Source: Pyrenochaeta sp. MPI-SDFR-AT-0127 (Eukaryota; Ascomycota; Dothideomycetes; Pleosporales; Cucurbitariaceae). From it: a stretch of 64,000 nucleotides of DNA. The stretch lies in assembly GCA_020747015.1 (NCBI GenBank), contig JAGTJM010000037.1, positions 248,001 to 312,000 on the forward strand, written 5' to 3'. Below, piece after piece: positions 1-8,882 of the stretch; positions within the stretch are counted from its first letter, which is position 1; the number at the start of each line of letters is the position of its first letter. A program made the position numbers and the translations under genes. A model generated the notes under the pieces. That model was not told the DNA's origin and ran no database searches. It was given only the letters and a program-made list of their open reading frames with translations.

Positions 1-721
1 CCCTAAGTACTTGATCAGAGAATTCGTGAAAATTTTCCTTTGCAACTCCTCGCGTCCGCTCCAATTGTCAAATCTAGTCTGCCCTCTCTTTGTCTGCAGG
101 CGATGAAAGGATGGACGTGGACCTGTCCGGTTCCGGTGTGGCGGGTCTTGCGTTCCTGATTGGACAATCGCCGTCGCTATGCAAGTCACAGCAGGGCATG
201 TGCTCACAGGTTCCGGGCGAATCTGGTGGGGCAGACTGCAATGGAGGGGCTCATGGTGGTTGTTGGATTGTTGGGGAGGGAAAGTCTCGCGCTGCATGTT
301 TTAAGTAGCAGAAGTAGATCATGTGGTTCGAGTATGTGACCTTGAAAGTACGCTTACTGCTCACCGTTCAGTCGCCCACATTCTCCACAAGAATACCGCT
401 CGCTGCACTTGATCAAGGACTTCTAATTCCTCCCCAGCGAGCCCACGGCGATACTCAATTGAAAGCAACAGGCAGCAGCATTCATTGCACGGAGGCGGCG
501 AGACTTCTTGTCCGGCGAGCTGCAAAGCCCATTAACTCCGGGCATCGCGTTCCGCCACCACTCAGCGACCGGGACTCGTCCAGCGCAGTTGATCTTGTAT
601 ACGTCAGCACTCAAATAATAAAACGTCGCAGCAGCGCCTCGGGAACGCGTCCTGAGGCATTGCTCTGCGACACACCAACACCGCAAACATTTCTTCCTCG
701 CACTTCTCTGCGCGGCTACAT
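1..721. other. 5' flank, no supported gene
   Basis: Open frames at 90-308 and 321-809 have no recognisable domain and no convincing start or splice context. The segment just before 722 probably holds the promoter and 5' UTR of the hydrolase gene. Nothing else is supported. Confidence 0.4.
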
Positions 722-2577
722 ATGCTGCGCACGTACCTGGCCAGAACAACCGCACGCAGCGCAGTTCAGAAAGCGGCTGGCTTTGGTGGCGCAAGTTACA
801 TCAGCCTGAGCCTGAGCACCCCGATCAGAATCGAGAGCAAGAGCAGCGCGACAATGGCGACTCAGGGCTCGGACGTGGATGCCGAGGTGCGTGAGAGGGG
901 ACAGCAGAGTATGCTGGCTAGCCAGAGGGCGAAGGAGCAGGGCGAGGTGCAGACAGGGCGCTTTTCCAAGTGGTTTCCGCTGAGCGCAAAGGCTGGATTT
1001 GATCAGGTATGTGAAAAGGAGTCAATCAAGGCACACTGGAAGCACAGTATAGCTGACTTGAGCAGTGGTGGGCAGGCTTATCGCCCATGGCCACCGAGCA
1101 TCGAGTGCTCTCATTCATCCCCCATCTGCAAAGTCCGCCTACACACACGCAGACGGGTTCAGCACCCGCTTCCACATCCCCCTCATCCGCAGATCTCAGA
1201 GCGCCACCGAAGCATTCCGAGGACCACACAACGACGAACAGCCTCAACGACCCATATGGACCACGAAGATGGAACTCACAAATGGTGGAATTGAGTGGCA
1301 AAGATCGTGCATTGAACGAATTTTCTGTTGAGCGCCTCGGCGAAGACGTAGAAAATAACCTGGTCATGCTGCACGGCTATGGAGCAGGGCTGGGATTCTT
1401 CTACCGCAACTTCGAGTCTATATCTCGCGCTGAGGGCTGGAAGGTCTTTGCGCTAGATTTACTCGGCATGGGCAGGAGCAGCCGACCCAGCTTCAAGATC
1501 CACGCAAAGGACAAAGAGAGCCGCATTCAAGAGGCTGAATCTTGGTTTGTTGACGCTCTTGAGGAGTGGCGGATCAAGCGTGGCTTGGAGCGCTTCACAC
1601 TGTTGGGTCACAGTCTTGGAGGCTACTTGGCTGTAGCATATGCCCTGAAGTATCCAGGACATCTCAACAAACTCATTCTGGCCTCGCCAGTTGGAATCCC
1701 CGAGGATCCGTATGCGGTCAACGAGGATCTACCTGAGCCTCAGGACTCGACAATGGCCAACGAGTTCACACAAGACGCCGCAGAATCTGACCAGGCCGCA
1801 AAAGCATCCACAGCAGACAATAACAACTTCATGAACCAACGGACGAAGAACGACGCATCCAAGGACCCCAATCAGCCTCCCAGGAGACGACTGCCAGGCT
1901 GGTTGACCTACCTCTGGGAGGCCAACGTGGTTTCACCCTTCACGTTCGTCCGCTGGAGTGGACCTCTTGGGCCACGGCTGGTCTCAGGATGGACGTCTCG
2001 TCGATTTTCACAGCTTCCAGATGAAGAGGCACAAGCACTGCACGACTACAGCTATGCTCTGTTCCGCCAGCGAGGCAGCTCCGAATACGCCCTTGCATAT
2101 CTGCTTGCGCCTGGTGCCTTTGCGCGCAGCCCATTGATCCGAAGAATTCAAGGGGTAGGCCGCCAGTGGATACAGCCTCATGAGGCACCAACAGTGGACG
2201 GCGATACACCACCGAAACCGTGCAACAAGTCGTCCAAGTCGTTGTCGTCTGCAACCTCAACTGCGCAGTCTTTTACCTCGGCACAACAAGGCCAGCGTGA
2301 ACATGGCTACCCTATAGTGCTAATGTACGGTTCCAATGACTGGATGGATGCCGCTGGTGGCTTCGCGGCTGAGGAGAAGTTGAAGCAAGAGCAGAAGCGT
2401 ATCCTCGCCAGCGCGTCCATTGAAGACAAACAGAGAGAAAATGGCGATGCGAAGGTGATCATCATCAACAAGGCTGGTCATCACGTCTATCTTGATGGCT
2501 GGGAGCAGTTCAACAGCGTCATGCTGGAGGAGATGGAGGATGTGAAGCAGAGGGAGCGAGCGAGGAGTCGGTTATAG
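722..2577 (+). CDS. Cld1/ABHD4-like alpha/beta hydrolase, probably mitochondrial
   Basis: Two exons, 722-1006 and 1066-2577, with a 59-bp intron (GTATGT...CAG), giving 598 residues. Splicing joins GFDQ to WWAGLSP, the junction expected for this family. The hydrolase fold is visible: an oxyanion-region motif HGYGAGLGFFYRNF, the nucleophile elbow GHSLGG with Ser near residue 278, and the catalytic His in GHHVYLDGW near residue 567. The family includes yeast Cld1, the cardiolipin deacylase, and animal ABHD4/5. The N-terminus (MLRTYLARTTARSAV) is basic and hydroxylated with no acids, which suggests mitochondrial import. A second in-frame ATG at 854 would remove that presequence. An insert of polar, low-complexity residues lies between the nucleophile and the acid. 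Substrate is inferred from the family only. Confidence 0.88.
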
Positions 2578-3400
2578 GCATGTTCTGGATGAATCTGCAT
2601 GAAATATGGCGTTTTGTATGCATGGGAAGCGCTTTATTCAGATTTAGTTTGCGCCTGTTTGAGAAGCATGCTTTGTATATTTGAGAGTTTGAGTATGGGG
2701 AGCGCTTCATTCAGAGTTTGCGCCTGTTGGAGAAGCAAGCTTGTTTGTACATGTTCAGCTAGAGTCTGCGTCAACTGCCGGCATAGAACATATATACATA
2801 TATAATCATTTGAAAGCCATGTTCTTCAAGTATTCCTGGCTAGGCTAGATAAAATATAGCTGGTCTTCGATACGTATTCCATCATCATAGGACACCACAA
2901 TTACCCAACCTCTCTTCCATCCCCACACACCAAGCCAGACGTCGAACTACTGCAGGGCCAGCGATGCAGTCACGGCCTGTCAGTCCACCGATAATGGTAG
3001 CACACCGAGGAGTTGCCTATCCAATACTAGTTCACGAGATAATGTGGGGTGAATCAATGTGCCAGCACCATCCCAGCTCACCGCTGCTCCGCTAAGCGAG
3101 CCGCTGCATCATGGTGGACAGGGCTCCGCGCAGGTAACTCGGCGCATCTTGCACCATCTACTATATGCACGGCTGCCCCTCTCACGCGACGCACATTCAT
3201 TCGGGGGAATCCACGGGAGCTTGACGCCCCCGGCCTCTTATTTGGCATCGTCATTGGCGCTCGGCTCAGCGCCTCAGGGCTCTCTCTAATCACGGGTACA
3301 CTTAACCTCTGCTTCACATGTCAGCGCCAGACACACGAAAACGACTCTCGACCCACCACCACAGCAGACGCTGGCACCTTGGAGGGGTTGAAGGAGCACA
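2578..3400. other. intergenic, no gene seen
   Basis: Holds the 3' region of the hydrolase gene, with T- and AT-rich stretches up to about 2800, and the 5' flank of SPO7. The open frame 3049-4077 is a frame shadow running into SPO7. Confidence 0.4.
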
Positions 3401-5002
3401 ATGGCTTCCAAGACACTCGACCAGATAGTCAAAGGTGCACCGTCGCCAAACACAAGTCTGGACAAGGTGGAGCAGAGTGTGTACAGAGACGCGCCATTAC
3501 GCTCAGTCTCACTCAACGCTTCCACCCTACCCTCCAATTCCATCCTCGCCGAGTCGCCCTCGCACGATGCCAACGACCGCATATCCTCGCTCAAGACACC
3601 GCGACCGCCTACCCTGAGCGACCCAACCTCGCTCCTGCCTTCATCGCCGCCGCAGATCTACCTGAACCTGCTGATACTGGAGGCAAGCCTACGCAGCCAA
3701 TATCTCACACTCCGCGCGCGACGGCGGCAGAATACCTTTGTCCTCACGCTGCTCGCAGTCTGGATTGGCTTCTGTTTCTACCTGCTCTGGCTGCGGCCGC
3801 GAGAAGATGGAAAGGGCATTGGCGGCTCGCAGTACTGGCTTGTCGACATGCTGCAGAAGGTTGGCTTCATCACTGGCGTTGTCACGGCACTGCTGTTCTG
3901 GGCTACGGGACAGTGGGAACGCGGTGTACGGTGGCCGAGGCGCTGGATTGGCGTTGCGAATCGCGGCTTGAGGGGCATGAATGCAAAGATTGTCGTCATT
4001 CGGGGGCCGTGGTGGAGAGAGCTTGTCGAGTGGGGCCACTTTGTTGTGCCCTTCTCAGGCGGGCTCTGGGGTGGTGAGCAGGGTGGCAGCTCCTATCATT
4101 TCATCAACGTGGCGCAGGAACATAAGCATTCGCTCGACGGCGGCCGTCCCAGACACAGGATTGTAGAAGATGGCAAGGAATACGCAGAAGAGGATATTGC
4201 CCCAGGAGGCGACTACATCAAGCTACTTCTCCTGCCGAAGCCCTTTACGCCCGACTTCAGACAGGAGTGGGAAGTGTATCGCAACGAGTATTGGGCGAAT
4301 GAGAACGAACGGCGTTCAGAGCTCCGGAAACGCGTCCGTGCCAGGCAGCGTGAAATCGCACGCTCAGAAGGCGGTTTGCTGTGGTGGACTGGCTGGCGGG
4401 GATGGAAGCGCGCTCGCGGCTTCTCTGGACGCAGCTCAGACGTCGAAAAGACTGGCCATCACGGTCATAGTCACAGCCATAGCCACAGCCTATCACATAC
4501 GGGATCACGGAAAAGGCGGCTCAGTACGCTGCAGAGCACCAGAGGAAGAGATGGAAGCCATTCTCGAAGCTCGTCACGAAGCACAACGCCCACGCCCGAC
4601 CTGGACAGCGACGGCCGTCTTCGCCCCATGGAAAGCAGAGAGCGCCGCTGGAGTGGCAGTACAGTTGGCAGCACCACCACCACCTCATCGCGCCAAAACT
4701 CTCTTCGCTCATCGAGCGGTAAGAAGACAATACAGCAAGGCAACGCACAATCAGCACGTCAATCACAAGCACCAACACGACCGGCATTGACTAGCAGTAG
4801 ACCCAGTACGCCCAACGAAGGCAACCCTCCCTGGCAGAGCAAGAGGGCAAGCATGCTCAGTAATGCAGAGAGCATGTCTGACCGCGACGACGCGGATGGC
4901 TATGCGGGAGACATGGGACCACCACCGCCTCGACCGCAGGTCAAGAGACGAAGTAGCCGCGAGGGCAGCGGGAGTGGAAATGGCAGGGCTGAAAGTGCCT
5001 AG
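3401..5002 (+). CDS. SPO7: Spo7-like regulatory subunit of nuclear envelope phosphatase
   Basis: Single exon, 533 residues. The core block LNLLILEASLRSQYLTLRAR, around residues 86-105, is the Spo7 signature. It is followed by a membrane segment near residues 110-131 and a second hydrophobic segment near 145-170. In yeast, Spo7 is the integral-membrane partner of Nem1; the pair dephosphorylates the phosphatidate phosphatase Pah1 and so controls lipid storage and nuclear envelope growth. After about residue 340 the protein becomes a Ser/Arg-rich disordered tail with a His-Ser run (HGHSHSHSHS) near residue 352. This long tail, absent in the short yeast protein, is normal for filamentous fungi. 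No partner gene is adjacent. The start is the first ATG of the frame and leads directly into a polar N-terminus. Confidence 0.9.
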   Translation: MASKTLDQIVKGAPSPNTSLDKVEQSVYRDAPLRSVSLNASTLPSNSILAESPSHDANDRISSLKTPRPPTLSDPTSLLPSSPPQIYLNLLILEASLRSQYLTLRARRRQNTFVLTLLAVWIGFCFYLLWLRPREDGKGIGGSQYWLVDMLQKVGFITGVVTALLFWATGQWERGVRWPRRWIGVANRGLRGMNAKIVVIRGPWWRELVEWGHFVVPFSGGLWGGEQGGSSYHFINVAQEHKHSLDGGRPRHRIVEDGKEYAEEDIAPGGDYIKLLLLPKPFTPDFRQEWEVYRNEYWANENERRSELRKRVRARQREIARSEGGLLWWTGWRGWKRARGFSGRSSDVEKTGHHGHSHSHSHSLSHTGSRKRRLSTLQSTRGRDGSHSRSSSRSTTPTPDLDSDGRLRPMESRERRWSGSTVGSTTTTSSRQNSLRSSSGKKTIQQGNAQSARQSQAPTRPALTSSRPSTPNEGNPPWQSKRASMLSNAESMSDRDDADGYAGDMGPPPPRPQVKRRSSREGSGSGNGRAESA

Positions 5003-5707
5003 ATTTGATGTGCATATATCTGTTGTTGGCTTTTGACTTTTGAAAAGAGTCCCTATTTTTTTTTCCCTTCTACGCCTTCTTACGCATATTTGTCCATTGT
5101 TGGAAAGCTCTTTTTGCGTCTGGTTCTTGTTTACGTTCTCATGATGTGTTTATGCATGGATGATACCTTGTCTTTTTTTTAAAGTATTGTTTTATTAGCA
5201 CTACGCATGACGAAAATTTTGGACAAAGCGGTTGATGAATTGGGCTGTGTGAAAGGGGAGGGGGTATTTGTATGTATGTATCACAAAGTCTTTTAGCATC
5301 ATAGCTAGCGTTGGAAAATTCAGAGCTGCTTTTTTTTTGAGGATTGGAGAGTATGGATCTGTGTTAATGCGTGTTTGTATACTACGAGTGAATGATTTCA
5401 TTGGTGTTATGGGGAAGGCGTGGGTGTTTGACTTGGAGTAGTAAGGGTCTATATTTGCCTTAACTGCGATTATGACAGGTATTGGAATAGATGGACAGCC
5501 TTGCGGGGGGTAGCGATGCAGCGCTCTCAGATACCTAATCGTCCTTACTGTATGGGTTGAAATTGCTGCAATCAATTCCCATCGGTATTCACAGCACTCA
5601 TCTACATCAAGGCAACTTCACAGAGCACTGGAATGGCAATCTACTCTTTCATAGCGCTAAAGAACGTGTCTAACATACTGCCGATGATAACCAACCCCCC
5701 ACAGCTT
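5003..5707. other. intergenic, T-rich, no gene seen
   Basis: Contains poly-T runs (for example 5057-5065 and 5329-5338) next to the SPO7 3' end, plausible 3' UTR sequence. A 124-codon reverse open frame (5201-5575) has no recognisable domain. Confidence 0.4.
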
Positions 5708-6250
5708 CTACAAGCGCAATGTGCTACATTCAGAGGGCTCATAATAACTCACAATCGCTTTTTCCGGTACATGACGGAAGACGATGTATTCGTACTCTGA
5801 GTTGTTCCATGCACAAGAAGGGATTTTCACGCCTGTCTGCTTTGCAAGACGACGGACATTCCGGTACTCCCTCCGCATAGAGCTCCTCCACATATCAATC
5901 TCGTAGATTCTCACATCCGTCGCTCCTGTTCCCAAACGCCGATTTCCTTCTCTGTTCGCCACTTCCTTATCACAGTACATCGAAATGAACGGGGTGGGCT
6001 CTCTGTTGCTCCAGTTAAGATGCCTCTTAAGGTGGCTCCGCAAACGAGTTCGGCGGCTCTGCACACAAGTTCGGCGGCTCTGCACACGAGTTCGGTGGCT
6101 CTGCACATGAGTTCGGTGGCTCTGCACATGAGTTCGGTGGCTCCTGAAATCAATCTCAGTTTTATCATCCTCTGCGAATATACCCGCTCCATGGATATAA
6201 CGCGCACGAGAGTCTGCGTCTTCGACTCGATAGAAGATGTGTGGGCCCAT
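5708..6250 (-). CDS. DUF7587-like protein with heptapeptide repeats
   Basis: Single exon, 180 residues. The N-terminal FYRVEDADSRARY block and the later HLNWSNREPTPFISMYCDKE and YEIDMW blocks are typical of a fungal-specific domain that I recall as DUF7587; its biochemical function is unknown to me. Between the first and second block lies an insert of five heptapeptides of the type SHRTHVQ, SHRTRVQ and SRRTCVQ, coded by the 21-bp tandem array at 6031-6135. The insert is very basic and could be a flexible spacer or a nucleic-acid-contacting arm, which is inference. The frame stays open across every repeat, since 21 bp preserves frame. A palindrome with two ACGCGT boxes sits about 65 bp upstream of the start. 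No neighbour gives a functional hint. Confidence 0.65.
   Translation of the reverse strand: MGPHIFYRVEDADSRARYIHGAGIFAEDDKTEIDFRSHRTHVQSHRTHVQSHRTRVQSRRTCVQSRRTRLRSHLKRHLNWSNREPTPFISMYCDKEVANREGNRRLGTGATDVRIYEIDMWRSSMRREYRNVRRLAKQTGVKIPSCAWNNSEYEYIVFRHVPEKAIVSYYEPSECSTLRL
6031..6135. repeat. 21-bp tandem repeat, five full units
   Basis: Five consecutive 21-bp units of the form GGYGGCTCTGCACAHGAGTTC begin at 6031, 6052, 6073, 6094 and 6115, with a partial unit after. Units 4 and 5 are identical, and the first is the most diverged. The array is in frame within the reverse-strand gene at 5708-6250 and encodes its heptapeptide repeats. Confidence 0.95.
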
Positions 6251-6313
6251 GGCGTTGGCTGGGGATCTCGTCGGTGGAATGGTGCTAGTTCGTGGTGGGG
6301 AAAGACGCGACGT

Positions 6314-6331
6314 GACGCGTCGCGACGCGTC
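6314..6331. promoter_or_regulatory. 18-bp perfect palindrome with two MCB-type boxes
   Basis: GACGCGTCGCGACGCGTC reads the same on both strands. It contains ACGCGT at 6315-6320 and again at 6325-6330, so the boxes are one helical turn apart. ACGCGT is the MluI cell-cycle box bound by MBF (Mbp1/Swi6) in yeasts. It lies 64 bp upstream of the start of the reverse-strand gene ending at 6250. Confidence 0.5.
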
Positions 6332-6939
6332 GCAACCTAAGTCTCGCGTCCTTATCGCACGCCGGATGTCCCGCGGTTTTCCCGAGCCAAAACGGGCTTA
6401 GCTTTCTATCCTACGTTTGCCATTCAACGCTTTCTAACCGGTGATGAACAATATTGCATGGACTGCCTAACACTACACCATGTGGAGCAGCCTTTGTGTG
6501 CTGGTAGGTGCCCAGTATGGCTTTGCTGCCTGGCCCCAACGTTACACAACAGGCATTTGGGCATGCTTCAGCCTTTGATCAACACTCGAAAGTGATTATA
6601 AATGAATCTAGTCACTGATCTTTGTGGCTACTTACTGTGTTGAACGTCGTGAAGCTAGTCCAAATGACAAAGGACATACAGATCTCGATGGAATGGTGTA
6701 GTGATCATCTAAAGAAGGCTTACGAACGGGTAGATAGGCTGAAAGCCGTTCACCGGAAAAGAAGACAACAAGTATGAATCTGCAAACTAAGCAACTGTTG
6801 TGCCTCACACGAATGCAAGTTTATGGAAAGGCTGTCAGCGACAAGTCTGCCTTGCTGCTCATAAAAACCATGTATCTAACCCTGACCCCATAACACCTTG
6901 TCCAGTTTGAGGTTAAGACTCTCCCTCTTCGTCCTCTAA
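6332..6939. other. intergenic between divergent genes
   Basis: Separates the DUF7587-like gene on the reverse strand from the membrane-anchored protein gene on the forward strand. No gene-like frame or RNA gene was recognised; it presumably holds both promoters. Confidence 0.4.
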
Positions 6940-8372
6940 ATGAATAATATCAAGCGCCCAGCGCAGGTTGTTGTGAGACAGCCGTACGAAACGCCCGATC
7001 ATGACGATGAAGAGCAGCTCACAGCAGGCGTGCTGTTCAGCCGCCACGAACTCAATCGACATCGGTTTCTAACATGGATACAGCAATACAGTTCAATTCC
7101 AATCGTTATCAAGTTTCCAACTGTTCGCATGCTAGAAAACTCCTGGCCAAACCACACGTCGCTTCTGCCAGTTGCAAAACCGGCACTCAATCGGCAGCTT
7201 CGCACGCCATATAAAATAGCTCTCAACACCCAGATCCCGATTCAACAGAATACAGGCATTCTTCACCAAACTGAAGTTTTGCACGAGGGAGCCGAAGACC
7301 AAGATATTTCGAATCAAGGTGAACAATTCTGTGAAGTGAAGCAGTCGAAAAGCGCCACAAAGAAAGAGAAAGAACCAGTAGATATCGGCCAAGCAAAACA
7401 CGAAAAGCGACAGAAGGAGGTTTTGGAAGTCTTAGAGCCCATGTTGGCCGGTGAAAATCCTGATTCCACTTCACTACTTCTTTGCTGGGGTACGCCAGAT
7501 GTGTGCGAGATTCACCCAGTCAAGATCTCGCTCTCTGCCGATGAAGTAGATTCATGGCACAAAATACAGCGAGAATATTATGCGCGTAGAGGTGCTTGGA
7601 AGAAATGCATACCCTTTTATTGTGTCAAGAAAGTCAGCGTAGTGGAAGTGAGTGGCATGGACTCCGTTGATTGGGCCGTGAGCGATACTAATGCACACAC
7701 CAAGATCTCAATCGCAGGGCGTAATTCAGGTCACCGGCTAAAAGACACATTCATCGGCTCCTGTGTGAATGAGGATCTACCTGCTCGGAAGAAGACTCTG
7801 GAGCAGATGCTTACAGACTATGAACCGAAGGACTTCCCTTGTCCATATTATCCATCATTAGGTAGCACAGTCTGCTTCCCTGAGTGTGAGTCATGGCATG
7901 CAGATGGTTTTGAATGTCCAGAAGCAAGAATCAATTCCGTAGAAAGGGAACTTCTACGTCTCAACATGCGTCGATATCTGACTCTGGCATTCTCTACTCC
8001 AACCATTGCCACGGCAAATGACCTGCTAGACGACAATCTCTTAATCAGCGAGCGGTAAGTACTCAGGCGGTGAGGCCTGGAACATGGAAAGTTCGTATAC
8101 GAACTAATATGTGCAGGGATATTCTGTCAGAAACTAGTTCCTGGCACTGCCCGAGTGTGGGAGAATTGAAGTTCAAAGGACTTTTGATCGAAGAAGGATG
8201 GAGCCTACCCACTCAGCATATAGTATTGCTAGTAGCGACTATGGTATTCTTTTTAATAGTTCTTGGGGCTCGGCTCTTGTTTGACGACTGGGGTGTAGCG
8301 TGGACCGTAGGTTGTTTTTTCGTTGCACTAGCAGCACTGCCAAAATTGTGGGCTGGTCATACTGTAGGCTGA
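6940..8372 (+). CDS. uncharacterised protein with C-terminal membrane anchor
   Basis: Two exons, 6940-8054 and 8117-8372, with a 62-bp intron (GTAAGT...GCAG), give 456 residues. The join completes an Arg codon and keeps the frame open to a strongly hydrophobic tail. Around residues 190-245 the text CWGTPDVCEIH and WHKIQREYYARRGAWKK resembles an unnamed protein family I associate with filamentous fungi, in which a soluble domain is followed by C-terminal membrane segments. Two hydrophobic helices near residues 405-450 support a tail anchor. Residues 120-160 are charged and probably disordered. I do not recognise an enzyme motif, and no function is proposed. Without splicing the protein would stop just after residue 372 and lose the anchor. 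Confidence 0.7.
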
Positions 8373-8882
8373 TTGCTTCAAACGATATGACAGAATACAA
8401 GAATCAACGTAACTTGTTGTTCTTGAGAAGTTGAGAGTTTTAGCTCACAGCAACAAAGTTTCAGCGGAATCCGAACGTGCGTGACCATCTGGAAAGAGAA
8501 CAATACCACTGCTATTGCCACGCAGCCAATCGTAGAGTAGGCCTAGATGACGACGGTCTATGGGTTATAACAGTAGTATATGTGGATGGTAGCTCTGGAG
8601 TGCTTGAAGCTCGTTTACGCTTTAAGTAAAATTTGTCCGTAATTTAGACGAGAGAGCGTCTGCGAGCGTTAATTTACATACGATAGGGTTATGAAGGTTT
8701 ATACATGATCTTAGCGGATGATTCAATGGAGACATGGTGAATTTTGAGACGTGTGCCTGTTTTGGGCCTCAAAGTCAAAGTCAAAGTGTTTTTAATGTGG
8801 CGGTCATTTCTCCACAGGTGAATGTACATTAGTTCTCATCACATCGTCTCCCACATCCTCAAAAGCCATTACGACAAGCCAC
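8373..8882. other. intergenic between convergent genes
   Basis: Downstream of both flanking genes. No open frame or RNA gene was recognised. A short direct repeat (AAAGTCAAAGTCAAAGT) occurs near 8770-8786. Confidence 0.4.

Noticed and set aside
423..794. 123-codon reverse frame and forward 321-809
   Set aside because: No motif, mutually overlapping, and located in the 5' flank of the hydrolase gene.
3049..4077. 342-codon forward frame
   Set aside because: Overlaps SPO7 in another frame; composition is a shadow of the Spo7 coding sequence and there is no domain.
4170..4790. 206-codon forward frame inside the SPO7 tail
   Set aside because: Alternative frame of the repetitive Ser/Arg-rich region of SPO7.
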